From Phascolarctos cinereus (lineage: Eukaryota > Chordata > Mammalia > Diprotodontia > Phascolarctidae), in assembly GCF_002099425.1 (NCBI RefSeq), contig NW_018343964.1:5030001-5094000 (forward strand): a DNA stretch of 64,000 nt, read 5' to 3'. Below the pieces are notes generated by a model. That model had not been told where the DNA came from, made no database searches, and saw nothing but the letters and a program-made list of their open reading frames with translations. A program made the translations under genes and the position numbers. The first letter of the stretch is position 1, and the number at the start of each line of letters is the position of its first letter. Below are positions 42,085 to 52,192 of the stretch, in pieces.

Positions 42085-43566
42085 CAAGGTTCAGCAAACT
42101 ATGACACACAGGCTAAATCCAACCAGCCACCTATTTTTGTACAGCTCATGAGCTAAAAAGGTTTTTACATTTTTAAATAAAATTTTATTGGAACATAGCC
42201 ACATTTATTTGTTTATGCATTGTCTATGACTGTTTTCATGCTAAAATGGCAGAGTTGAGAGTTGAGTAGTTACAACAGTCTATGTGTAGCACCATCACTG
42301 CTACTCAGTGCATGATAAATCTCAATGCCATAGTTATAACTCCACGGTGATTTGAGTACCATGTGTATCACAATACAGTGACATTTACTTTTAAAATTAC
42401 CAATGTATATCCATAATATCGAAACAAAAAAGAGAGAAAAGTTTTATTGCAATTTTTAGAACTGAGGGCTGAGATGGAAATTTTTCTGAATGAAAGGAAC
42501 TACCCTCAACCATTTAACAATTTTGAAATTAGCTACAGACTCGATAAAGCTTCTTAATTAATTCAACCTAAAATTACAAGGCAAAACAGTGTTTAATGCA
42601 AAATTATACTACAGTAAAGTCAATTTGAAGACAAATTCAATTTATGTTAATCACAAGTAGTCAAGGTGCTTTGTACACTTCCCATGCTTTTAAAAATTAG
42701 AACAAGAAGTGAGATCTGCATTACCACACAAATTTACATCAGATATATTTTCCAAGCTCAAACTACAGTTCCAGCAGCATGTTTTGGACTTCAATGCAAA
42801 TGCAAAATAAATGTCCATGATTCAAAATCCATTCAATTAGGCAGTTGAGGAACTTCCTCTAACTTTCAACTGGAAGTGATTACTCTGCAATCCCATGACG
42901 TGCTAAAAGACAAATATCAAGAGAAGAATCTAACAGAATTCCATAAATGCCTTTCAAGTGATGACCATGCTCAACTGAAAAATATGCTAATGGACTGATA
43001 TCAGTATTTGGTAGAACCTATCTGAGTGAAAATACATTTTCATAAATTAAATAAATAAAATCTTATTACAGATTAGCAATAGCAGATGAACATTTGCAAC
43101 AATTTTGAGGATAGGAACACTAACTGTAAACCCCAATTAAGTGAAATGTTATCTCACCCCCCCAAAAAAATCCATTCTTCTCACTGGTAGACCTATGTTT
43201 TCAATGTACCCAATTATTATTACTATTATTATATTTTGGATTTCATTAATAAAAAATTTTGAAAATTTATTTTCTCTTTTGTTATACAGAGGCAGCTAGG
43301 TGGCACAGTGGATAGAGCGAGCACTGGACTTAGTGTAAAGAAGACCTATATTCAAATCCATCCTCAGACACTTAGTATCCGTGTGACCCGGGGCAAGTCA
43401 CTGAACCTCTATTTGCCTCGTTTCCTTATCTATAAAATGGGGATAGTAATAGCACCTACCTCCCAAGGTAGCTGTGAGGATCAAGTGAGATAATAATTGT
43501 AAAACACTTAGCACAGTACCTAGCACTATCTGGCCCTTTATAGAAAAAAAGTTTGCTGACCCTTGA
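42085..43566 (+). mobile_element. hAT-Charlie DNA transposon with transposase C-terminus, nested in L3
   Basis: 5' end AAGGTTCAGCAAACTATGACACACAGGC..TTTTTGTACAGCTCATGAGC and 3' end CTATCTGGCCCTTTATAGAAAAAAAGTTTGCTGACCCTTG match the Charlie-type termini. The interior reads as the hAT dimerisation region: QLEVITLQSHDVLKDKY at 42867-42917 and VFGRTYLSENTFS near 43004-43042, followed by LAIADEHLQQ. The N-terminal transposase is deleted and the frame is broken. L3 resumes directly after it. A SINE lies inside at 43289-43525. Confidence 0.85.
43289..43525 (+). mobile_element. MIR-type SINE with L2-like tail, nested in hAT-Charlie
   Basis: GAGGCAGCTAGGTGGCACAGTGG..TTCAAATCCATCCTCAGACACTTAG; ATAGTAATAGCACCTACCTCCC; CTTAGCACAGTACCTAGCA. 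Third level of nesting: SINE in hAT in L3. Confidence 0.93.
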
Positions 43567-43967
43567 TCTATAGCATTAGACTGAATCTAAGATGAAACTC
43601 AGTAAGGACAAATGTTTAATCTTATACTTCAGTGCAAAAAAAAAAATCAACTTCACAACTACAAGATGGGGAGATGTGATTCGATAGCAGTTGTTTTTTA
43701 AAAGATCTGGGGGTTTTAGCGGACTTCAAGTTCAATATGAGTTAGCTGTGGGATGCAGAGCCAAAAAAGCCAATACCATTTGGGGCTGTGTTGAGTTGAC
43801 ATAATTTCCAGGAATAAGGAGGTGACAGTTTCATGAAACCTAATCAGGAGATTGTATTCAGTTCTGGGGGCCGTGATTTGGAGCCATAAATAAACTGGAG
43901 AATGTCCAGAGAAGGGCCACCAGAATGATAATGGGTCTGAACTTTTCATCACAACTGAAGATCAGTT

Positions 43968-44116
43968 GTATATTTGGAAGGAATAACAAGTTGTACATGG
44001 TAGACATACAGTTTCATGTGCATTCAACTTTTTTATTGTACTGTATTATGGAAGTGTTTGTTTTGCCCTGTGAATTGAAAATAAAATAAATTTGCAATAA
44101 AAATAAAATTAAAAAA
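43968..44116 (+). mobile_element. 5'-truncated poly(A) retroelement insertion in L3
   Basis: 149 bp ending in an A-rich tail (AATAAAAATAAAATTAAAAAAA), flanked by a perfect 9-bp duplication, AGATCAGTT, at 43959-43967 and 44117-44125. The body (ATTGTACTGTATTATGGAAGTGTTTGTTTTG) looks like a LINE 3' UTR of unknown family. Confidence 0.8.
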
Positions 44117-44449
44117 AGATCAGTTTAAGAAATTAGACATGTTTAGCTCGGAAAAGAAAAGATTCAAAGGTCATACTAGCTGCCATCAAGGGTTTAAAGA
44201 ATTACTATTGTCTCTTCTATGCTCCTTTCTCAGGGAAGCACGGGGTCTTGAGAAGAGGGAACTCTGCTGGACCAAACATCCATCTCTCAGTCAAAATCCA
44301 AAGCCTCTCCAGCTTGGTAGGACTGGCAAGAACTTTGGCTCTCTTGATAATAATCTCCTGGGATTCAAGGTCATCACTGAACTGCAAGAAAGCAGCAGAA
44401 GAGGATTCCTTTGTCATGCAGGTTGTGAGGGAAGTGAGAGGAAAGGAGT

Positions 44450-44700
44450 ATTTCTTGAGCACTGGTGCCATGCCCTGTGCTAAGCACTTTTACGGATATT
44501 ATCTCATTTGATCCTCACAACAGCTTTGTGAGGTAGGTGCTATTATTATCCTCTCTTTACAATTGGGAAACTGAGGCAGAAATACCCTGACAGACCTTGT
44601 ATTCAGGGTCACACAGGCAGTAAGTGTCTGTGGCTGAGTTTGAACTTGGGCCTTCATGACTCCAGGCTCACCACTATCCACTACAACACCTAGCAGCTTT
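44450..44700 (-). mobile_element. MIR-type SINE with L2-like tail, antisense
   Basis: GCCATGCCCTGTGCTAAGCACTTTTACGG; ATTATTATCCTCTCTTTACAATTGGGAAACTGAGGC; GAGTTTGAACTTGGGCC; head CTACAACACCTAGCAGC. A further MIR piece follows to about 44800. Confidence 0.9.
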
Positions 44701-44800
44701 ACATTTTCTAAGTATCAGAAATTGAATTTGAACCCAAGACGTCCTGACTCCAAGTTCAGTGTTCTTTCCACTATAACATACTATCTGTCTCCTGGAGTAC

Positions 44801-45285
44801 GTGGGTCATTATTTATTGCCTTGTACCCTTCATGTTGTTCTATGGATGTTCTAACCACTCCAATCTTGTGATCCCAGGAGAAGCAGTCAGGAATTACTGC
44901 AGCATCAACAGCCCCAGGTTCTACTGTTTTGAAATTAATCTTTAGGTTCAGGCATGAAACTCTCCTTTCTGATCAGTCATGCCATAACTATGCATTCCTG
45001 CTGTTACGTGATGTATGTCCTAGTTTTCCTTTTCTTGTAGAACTATGCCCATTCAAACACCCTAAGCTGACAAAACTCATATATTACTTCACTCTCCTTA
45101 TAAAGTTCTAGGAAGAAAGAGTTGTCTTCTTTAGAGATGAAGTGGGAGCTTAATAACAATTGCAGCACATATTTATTTACTAGTTAAGCTAATTTCTTGA
45201 TTAATGTGTTCTTTTCATCATCACGGTGCCTGGTGAATTAGTATCAGAAGTCAAGACCATTCAGCTAAGATCACATAAAACTTTT
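44801..45285. other. Unassigned sequence
   Basis: About 485 bp; nothing recognised. Confidence 0.45.
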
Positions 45286-45289
45286 TTTT

Positions 45290-46013
45290 AAATCTAATTT
45301 TTCAAAATCTTATTTTTATAGCACCATTATTTCTAAATATATTTCTCCTTCCCTCCTACTCAACAAGCCGTCCCTTGAAACAAAGATTTACAAAGAAAGG
45401 GGAGATAAGCAATTCAGCTAAATCTACCAACATATCAGTTGTACCCTGAGTACCTCACCTCTGCCAAAAAGGAGAGGAAGATACAGTTCTCAACTCTGCT
45501 CTGGGCCCAGGCTCAGTAATTATAATTGTAAAGCATTTAATTTCAGCTTTTTGGATTTTCTGTCTATATTGTTGTAGGCTCAAGGGTATGCTAGTGTCTG
45601 CTCAAACCACTACCTGAAAGCCTGTTATTAATTTTCAGTGTGAGAATTTATACTTCAGAGTTCAGCAAACACCACAAATCAGGGTTTGGTTCATCATTTT
45701 ATTGATTTTCAGACTTAAGAAAGTGATGGTGAAAATGTTAATAATGAAGATTAAACTTAGAAGTGTGCTGTGTATACTTTTTTTTTTTGAGATTCAGTTA
45801 TTAAACATTTACCACTGGTGTAGTCATTGTGATTGTTGTTTTTCTGGTTCTCTTTACCTCACTCTGTTTTGTCTTCCCATGCTTCTCTGAATTATTCCTA
45901 TTTATCATTTCTAATGGTGTAGAAATATTCCATTACTTTAGAGTACCACAATTTGTTTATCCATTCTCTACTCAACAAGCATCTATTTTGTTGGGGTTTT
46001 TTTGTTCTCTATG
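45290..46013 (-). mobile_element. L1 3' region, antisense
   Basis: A T-rich start, CCTTCCCTCC, CAGTTCTCAACTCTGCTCTGGGC, CTGGTTCTCTTTACCTCACTC, TGCTTCTCTGAATTATTCCTATTTATCATTTC, AATATTCCATTACTTTAGAGTACCACAATTTGTTTATCCATTC. Same L1 block as 26058-26545 and 59285-60045, but from a different subfamily. The middle (about 45560-45775) aligns poorly. Confidence 0.75.
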
Positions 46014-46022
46014 AGATCTTTT

Positions 46023-46178
46023 GTTTGTTTTTGTTTTGGAGGCAATTGGGGTTAAGTGACTTGCCCAGGGTCACACAGCTAGTAAGTGTCAAGTGTTTGG
46101 TCTGAGGCTGGATTTGAACTCAGGTCCTCCTGACTTCAGGGCCGGTGCTGTATCCACTGCGTCACCTAGCTTCCCCAA
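46023..46178 (-). mobile_element. Young short-form SINE with target duplications, antisense
   Basis: GGTTAAGTGACTTGCCCAGGGTCACACAGC..TTTGAACTCAGGTCCTCCTGAC, ending at GTCACCTAGCTTCCCC. Flanked by AGATCTTTT at 46014-46022 and 46179-46187. Confidence 0.95.
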
Positions 46179-46189
46179 GATCTTTTTTT

Positions 46190-46654
46190 TTTTTAACGAG
46201 AATAGAGCAGTTTAATATATTCCGGGAAGTCTGATAATTAGAACAATGACTAGCCATCACAAGATTGAAGAACTTTAAAAAAAAACCATACTCTAGAGCC
46301 TAGAGAGGGTGATCATAGCTATCATGAAAATTGTGGATTTTGGTGTTTTCATGTTTGTTAAAGTATTGGATACTAGTTCATGGATCAACAGAGCTCTGTA
46401 AATATTCCCTTGTATTCATTTTATCTGACATTTTTTTTAACTCAGAGAAAGCACATTGGGCTAAGTCTTTCCAGAAGGCTTTCCTTCCCTCTGACATGAT
46501 CTCCCAAATGCAGCCACTATCTGTTATATCAGAGCTCTATTCCTTGTTGGTTTTCCAAAATTCTGGCTGATTGTAGTAACAAAGGAAAAGATAGGCCTGG
46601 CAATTAATCAGGTCCATCATATCTACCAAATAGCTCTATAAATTTTAAGTGTAC
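46190..46654. other. Unassigned sequence
   Basis: About 465 bp; nothing recognised. Confidence 0.45.
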
Positions 46655-46875
46655 TTACATTTCAATCAGTCAACTAGCATTTATGAAATGCCTACTACAT
46701 GCCAGGCACTGTGCTAAGAGTTGGGAACATAAAGAATCCTTCTCCACCAGCACCCTCAATCCCCCCCCCCACCAAAATATCAATAGCTGTTCTCAAGGAA
46801 CTCACAGTTCAATATGGGAGAGATCATGCAAACAGCTATGTACAAAAAGATACATAAAGAATAAATAAGAAGTAG
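46655..46875 (-). mobile_element. L2 3' end, antisense
   Basis: CAATCAGTCAACTAGCATTTATGAAATGCCTACTACATGCCAGGCACTGTGC; TTCTCAAGGAACTCACAGTTC. A C10 run lies inside at about 46760. Confidence 0.85.
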
Positions 46876-46884
46876 TCTCACTGA

Positions 46885-47085
46885 CTACTTCCCATTCACA
46901 TTCTGCCCTCTTCTATCTCCACACCTTTACTCATATTTGCACCCCATATTTGGAATGGACTGCTTTTATCTCTATCTATTGAAGTCCCTCACTTTCTCAA
47001 AGCCTAACTAAGGTACTACCTCTTTTTTGATTGCCTGAGTCCCTTCCTCCCTCCCCCACATATGCATTGAATGTTATTGCTGTCA
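46885..47085 (+). mobile_element. L2 3' UTR fragment
   Basis: TATTTGGAATGGACTGC..TTGAAGTCCCTCACTTTCTC..AAGGTACTACCTC. Confidence 0.6.
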
Positions 47086-47089
47086 AATC

Positions 47090-47225
47090 CTGGCGCTGGC
47101 GATTACTAGCTGTGTGAATGAGCAAGTCACCTCTGCACTCTGAACTTCAGTTTCCTCACCTATAAAATGGTACTACCTACCTCAAAAAATGTTTTATAAA
47201 TGTTGTAGGAATTATAAGTAAGCTT
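47090..47225 (+). mobile_element. MIR SINE
   Basis: ATTACTAGCTGTGTGAATGAGCAAGTCACC..CAGTTTCCTCACCTATAAAATGG. Confidence 0.8.
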
Positions 47226-47227
47226 GA

Positions 47228-47878
47228 AGTTTCTCCCCACTCTAGTCCATCCTCCACCCAGCTGTCAAATTGATCTTCCTATAGAGCACAATCAATCCAA
47301 AGAGCATGTGAACCCCTAGTAAATGCCAGTGATTCCCTGTTAGCTCCAGAAACAAATATTAAATCCTCTGTTAGGTTTTCAAAACCTTTGACAACCTGAC
47401 TCCCCCACCACCTCTCCAATCTTCTTATACCTTATTCCCATCCACATATTCTTTGATCCAGTGACACTGGTTTCCTTGTTATTCCTTGTCCAAGATATCT
47501 CATCTCCTGAATCCCAACATTTTCCTTGTCCCTGGTGCCTGGGATTCTCTCCTTTCTGGTCTCCATCTTCTGACTTCCTTCAGGCCCTAGCTAAAATCCC
47601 ACCTTCTGAAAGAAGCCTTTCTTCATCTCCCATAATGCTAGTTCCTGACCTTGATTATCTCCAATTTATCCTACATACATCATGTTCATATATACTTGTT
47701 TTCATGTTGTCTCCCACACTGTACTGTGAGAGTAGAGACTGACTTTTTTGTTTTGGTTTTGGTTTGGAGAGTTTTTTTAAGGGTTTTTTTTTTACCTTTC
47801 TTTGTATCCCCAGTGCTTAGCACAGTGCCTGGTACATGCGTAGTAGATGCTAATAAATACTTATAGACTTGTTAGCTT
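47228..47878 (+). mobile_element. L2 LINE 3' region, reaching the 3' terminus
   Basis: CTAGTCCATCCTCCACCCAGCTGTC; GATTCCCTGTTAGCTCC; GCTAAAATCCCACCTTCTGAAAGAAGCC; CCCCAGTGCTTAGCACAGTGCCTGGTACATG. Overlapping frames of 71-93 codons are dead L2 sequence. Confidence 0.9.
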
Positions 47879-48102
47879 TGTAAATGCACTAAACAGTGAA
47901 ACATTCACAATCCCTACTGAATTCAATAAAGTTAAACCTTCTTAACTTGGGGCCTAGAAAATGATTGGTTTTTCCTGTGACAGTACAGTTCTGAAATTAT
48001 ATTGAGAATCAATTATAACATACTATTCAGTTTGCTAATATTCCTTCCTATAAATCTCTTCAGGAATGCATCTAGTAGGTTAAGCAAGTTTCTACTCAAT
48101 CA

Positions 48103-48146
48103 CATACACACATATCTATACATATATGTATAGATATGTGTGTATG
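48103..48146. repeat. 44-bp perfect palindrome in a TA/CA-rich tract
   Basis: 22-bp arms with no spacer, centred between 48124 and 48125 (CATATATG core). A second inverted pair, TACACACATGCA (48155-48166) and TGCATGTGTGTA (48187-48198), follows directly. Confidence 0.97.
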
Positions 48147-48207
48147 CATATATATACACACATGCATACATACACCTGCATATATATGCATGTGTGTATT
48201 TATGTAC

Positions 48208-48306
48208 ATACTATCTACCACATGCAGAGAATTGTGCTACAGAGTAGCAGGGGATACAAAGATTAGATAAGAGAGGCTGTCTGCCCTCATTGATCTTATA
48301 ATCCAG
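48208..48306 (-). mobile_element. L2 3' fragment, antisense
   Basis: CTATCTACCACATGCAGAGAATTGTGC..GGGGATACAAAG..CTGCCCTCATTGATCTTATAATCCAGC. Confidence 0.7.
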
Positions 48307-48660
48307 CTTACTAATACTCTCTATTCATTAATGTTCTTGATTTAATACAGTTTCTATTTCAGGAATTCAAAATTAGTATTGGTGTTGACTGCAACGCTCA
48401 CTAAAACAAGAAGCTATAAAGTCTGTCAAAAATGGAACACAGACTTCCTAACAAAGATCCAGAATGTGTGTTTTGGGCCTCTTTTAAACAGTTGTTTTTT
48501 GTTTGCCAGCTATACGCCTCCATTGGCTTCCAAGACTCTTCCTATTTCATGAAGTATCATGAGGAAGCAGGGCTTTTATAGAAAGTGGAATATCTTTTCA
48601 TTACTCTGACATAAAAATGAAAAGATTAGATTTGATGATCTCTAAAGTTCTTACTCAATT
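48307..48660. other. Unassigned sequence
   Basis: About 350 bp; nothing recognised. Confidence 0.45.
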
Positions 48661-48661
48661 C

Positions 48662-49310
48662 TGTAAGTCAACAAATTAAAAACCTACCAAATATTTAGTA
48701 ACCATCTACTATATGCAGACTCTGAATTAGGTATTGAGGGAGATATGCAAGTTTGCCCTCATGGAGCTTATAGTCTAGCACAGGGGGAGGGAACTTGCAA
48801 CCTCTAGGCCCCATGTGGCCTTCTAGGTCCCTGAATATGGCCTTTTGACTATATCCAAGTTTACAGAACAAATCCTTTTATAAAGGGGATTTATTCTGTG
48901 AAGTTTGGATTCAGTCAAAGGGCCGCACTTGAGGACCTGGAGGGCCACATGTGGCCTCAAGGTCACAGGTTTCCCACCCCTGATATAGCAGATAAGTAAA
49001 ACATCTGCAAAGATAACTATAATACAAAACATTTCCTTACAAGTATATGAGATAATTGTAAAACCAAGTACTATATGAAGTCCAAGATGGAAAATCACTG
49101 CTGACAGGAGAACAGGGGAGACTTCGTGGAGAAGGTGACATTTGAATTAGGCAGTAAACTGAGTATAAATTTAACTAGAGAAGAAGTTGGAGAGAGAAGA
49201 CTGCAAACAGAGAGTAATAGTATGACCAGAGGCACAAAGGGATATTCTAGGTTGAGAAGTTGTCCAAGGGGAGAAGGGGCAGATAAAGAAGACAGGATGT
49301 AATCCAGTTT
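48662..49310 (-). mobile_element. L2 LINE 3' region, antisense, split by a hAT MITE
   Basis: CATCTACTATATGCAG..TTTGCCCTCATGGAGCTTATAGTCTAGCA, then the hAT, then AGACTTCGTGGAGAAGGTGACATTTGAATTAGGC..GAGGCACAAAGGG. Confidence 0.85.
48781..48982. mobile_element. Palindromic hAT MITE, copy 3, nested in L2
   Basis: CAGGGGGAGGGAACTTGC at one end, inverted GGTTTCCCACCCCTG at the other. Flanked by GTCTAGCA (left) and ATATAGCA (right), a decayed 8-bp target duplication (6/8), which fits hAT. Confidence 0.93.
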
Positions 49311-49525
49311 GGCTAGGAATGACTCTTCATTTCCTTCCACATTACAACCCAAAAGGAAAAAATATATAGAATCAGTGTTTGCCAGCAATGATTCACCATT
49401 CAATCTTTTATCATTTGGGGAAGAGGGGAGGAATGACCCTGAATTCTAACTTTAAATTTGCATGAGTAACTCAGTCATTTTTAGAGCCATAAGGAGGCAG
49501 TCTTGCCTTCCATCCAACTTGTCTA

Positions 49526-49690
49526 GGATCATAGGGTTTTAGATCTAGGAAGGACCTTAAAGGTAATATCATCCAATCTCCTCCTTTTGGAGATAAGCAA
49601 AGCAAGGCTCCAAGAAATATGCTGACCTAACCACTTATATATCTGGTGAACAGAAGGGTTAGTAGTCAAACTCAAGTCTTCTGACACCAA
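49526..49690 (+). mobile_element. MIR3-type SINE
   Basis: AGGATCATAGGGTTTTAGATCTAGGAAGGACCTTAAAGGTAATATCATCCAATC. Followed by an antisense L2 tail at about 49695-49760. Confidence 0.85.
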
Positions 49691-49760
49691 ATCAAATCAA
49701 CCAATTAATAAGCTATAGTCAATAATGTTTAAAATGCCAACTATATGTGACAGGCAGTAT

Positions 49761-50315
49761 GCCTCTTTAATGTCTCTTTTAATGCCTCTTCCAAGTGGCC
49801 TTAGCTCCAGTGATATAAAATTCTCACACACAGAACTAGCTGAACCCCTGACACTAGGAAATGGCATAATCCTATTGAAACTCCCCTATTAAAAGAGCAG
49901 GAATAAATTTAGCAATGTATGAAGAGGTCTGCTTTGGGGCCTTGATCTTTAAGGCAATAATAAAGGTTCACTGTTCTACGTGGGCATGTTTTGCAATTCA
50001 TTTTTACATTACTTGCGTTCCAGCTTGGGCACAGGGAGCTATCAGCACCAACGATGTTAATTAGGAATGCTGGTTGGTGTTCTTGTCTATTTTCTTTTGC
50101 ATTAACTTCACTGTGGGCCAAGTTGCAAGAAGTTTGTTTTTGCTGGCAGGCAATGGGGAACACGATGGTAATTACCTCCTACTCAGTTTCCAGGCTGAGG
50201 CTCTAAGAGAGAAGAATGTCTATTTCCACTCCAGTGACATTTCTCGAATTGCTTGTCTGTTAGAGTTTCTCTATGGCCTCATGTTTAATTTCCACACACC
50301 TGTCATGGGATCCCC
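49761..50315. other. Unassigned sequence
   Basis: About 555 bp without a recognised repeat. Overlapping frames of 71-118 codons (49909-50430) show no motif, and the longest runs into an L2. Confidence 0.45.
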
Positions 50316-50317
50316 AC

Positions 50318-50525
50318 CATCAACAAAAACTTATCAAGTACCTGTTAAGCATGCTAGGCACAGAGGATGCAAAGAGGCATATTATGTAGTCTCTGATATC
50401 AAGGGGCTTATAGTCTGGATGAAGAGATAAGACACACAGGAGATAATGATACAAGTCATTATAAATGCCAAGTGGCACTCACCAAGTGAGTGGTGCAGAC
50501 AGTGAATACTACAAAAATCCAAGAT
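50318..50525 (-). mobile_element. L2 3' end, antisense
   Basis: ACTTATCAAGTACCTGTTAAGCATGCTAGGCACAGAGGATGC..AAGGGGCTTATAGTCTGG..GAGATAAGACACAC. Confidence 0.85.
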
Positions 50526-50574
50526 GGAGAGTGATGAATGAGGGTCACGGTATTCACATGACCACTACCCACTA

Positions 50575-51197
50575 CCACAGTATCATACAATGATCAACTG
50601 TGAATGACTTCACTATTGTCAGGGAGAACTAGCACCTCTGGTGGGAAGGCTTGCTGAGCCCTTTTCAGGGCTGCTCATCCATCTTTCACGTCCATCTTCA
50701 CCCAACTTTTACCTGTGGCTCCAAGAAGCTGTAGCATGTGCAGCTGGTAAAACCATCTTGGCAGACAGGCTAGACCAGGTTAAGAGTAACAGGCTTCAAA
50801 TGCATTTGGTGAGTTAGGGTAATGTCTACCCCAAGCATGTGAAGCCATCTCCTGGTAGAATGTGTAGATGAGAACAATTTGTTCCAACAACCATGAAGGC
50901 AGCTGATAGCCAGCTGTGGAGTGGACAGCTGTAGACTCCACAGTCACTGTGGAGTGCTTAGAGCTTGGCTGGACATTAAAAGTGCCAAGGTCATTCACTG
51001 TATCTCAGGCCATTGCCAGTCATCTTAACTCTTGACTTTTGTCCTGGCACTGGAATTCAATAACTCAGAGAGAGGGAGGCTGACAACTTTGTGCAACTCT
51101 GTCTCACTTAAATCCAATTCATTCACAAGTCATTAGCCATTACATTGTGATGTCATTGGGCCTCTTCAAAAATGAAGAAGGAACAACAATAGCCCAC
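50575..51197 (+). mobile_element. RTESINE-like element, copy C, near full length
   Basis: CAACTGTGAATGACTTCACTATTGTCAGGGAGAAC; CCATCTCCTGGTAGAATGTGTAGATGAGAACAA; GGAGGCTGACAACTTTGTGCAACTCTGTCTCACTTAAATCC; end GGCCTCTTCAAAAATGAAGAAGGAACAACAATAG. About 620 bp; only its 3' third is shared with copies A and B. Confidence 0.75.
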
Positions 51198-51199
51198 TA

Positions 51200-51630
51200 C
51201 AATACCTCTTACCTAAATTATTGTAGTAGCTTCTTAATTGGTCTCTAAGCTTCTGGTCTCTCCAAAGTATCCTCCACATAACTTCCAAAATAATCTTCCT
51301 AAGACATTGTTCCAACCTTATCACTCCTCAGCTCAAAAACCTTCAATGGCTTCCTATTGCCTGTTGCATAAAATATAAACTCCTCTGCAATCTAGCTCTC
51401 ACCTGCTATTGAAGGTTTATTTCATATTACTTTCCTTTATACAATCTACCTTCAGGCCAAATTGGACTATTAGTTGCTCCCTGGATACAATATGACATTT
51501 CCTGCTTCCTTGTCTTTATACACAAGCCCCATGCTTGGAACGCACTCCTTCTTCACCTCCTCTTAGAATCTTTAGCTTTCCTTAAGGCTCAGCTCAGAAA
51601 CTCAGATGCCATTTCTAGTTGTTCGTTCGG

Positions 51631-51662
<32 letters not shown>

Positions 51663-51828
51663 CCGCGCGCCCGTCTGTGTCTCTGTCTCTCTGTTTCTCT
51701 GTCTCTGTCTCTCTCTGTCTCTTTGTCTATCCATCTATCTATCTATCTAACTATCTCTCCTCCCACTGTATCCTCAAGTGCTTTGTGCACAATAGGTGCT
51801 TAACAGATGCTTGCTTAATTTAATTAAA
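51200..51828 (+). mobile_element. L2-type LINE 3' region, interrupted by microsatellite
   Basis: AAATTATTGTAGTAGCTTCTTAATTGG; TTCAATGGCTTCCTATTGCC..ATAAACTCCTCTGC; CCCCATGCTTGGAACGCACTCC; after the microsatellite GCTTTGTGCACAATAGGTGCTTAACAGATGCTTGC. Confidence 0.75.
51630..51752. repeat. (GT)n-GC-(TC)n-(TATC)n compound microsatellite
   Basis: (GT)14 runs straight into GCGCGCCCGCGCGCCCG, then TC/TGTC and (TATC)n. The GT-GC junction is alternating purine-pyrimidine and locally CpG-dense. Confidence 0.95.
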
Positions 51829-51829
51829 A

Positions 51830-52190
51830 TGGACTTCCTGAAGAATTAAACTGCTTTGAAAGCAGGGTAGATTAAATGAGTAGAAAAGATGATGGCAGAT
51901 GAGGGAAGGAAGGAAGGAAAGAAGGAAGGGTTGCTCCCTGCACAGGGAACAGCATAAGCAAAGTTATTCTGCTGGGAGCTCCCCAAACACAAAGGGAAAA
52001 CTAGAGCAGAAACATGAATGATTAGCAAAATTATGATTAATAACATTATAACAATGATTACTCAATGGAATGATTAGGAAGCAATTTGTAGATAACAAGT
52101 ACCTCCTAACTAATTATAATAGAAAACTCAAAAAAAAAAGCATTTTCTATTCAGCGTAGTTTTACCTACATTATTAGAGAAAAGAGACAA
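51830..52190. other. Unassigned sequence
   Basis: About 360 bp; short GGAA repeat at about 51905. Nothing else recognised. Confidence 0.4.
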
Positions 52191-52192
52191 TT

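Larger units (their letters stand above)
40400..44200 (+). mobile_element. CR1/L3 LINE, endonuclease-RT linker to RT 3' region, with three nested insertions
   Basis: L3 in order: linker at 40400-40942 (MGPLIGKMDRMIITEKRGKTKLL near 40859-40927); 41240-42084 with GAPIFKNGKR-like block, CLYFSKAFDKVSH at 41744-41782, LGPILFTIF and the catalytic FADDTKL at 42001-42021, here with the two aspartates intact; 43567-43967 (CAGTTCTGGGGGCCGTG..AATGTCCAGAGAAGGGCCACCAGAATG); 44117-44200 (GATCAGTTTAAGAAATTAGACATGTTTAGC). Interrupted by a SINE, a hAT-Charlie and a short poly(A) insertion. Frames are broken throughout. Confidence 0.85.

Noticed and set aside
42867-43042. Host gene related to hAT transposases (a domesticated transposase)
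   Set aside because: The frame is broken and the element has Charlie termini on both sides, so it is a plain relic.
44139-44511. Overlapping frames of 84-114 codons on both strands
   Set aside because: The start lies in L3 and the end in a SINE; no recognisable domain.
50074-50430. 118-codon plus-strand frame
   Set aside because: No motif, overlaps another frame, and its end lies in an antisense L2.
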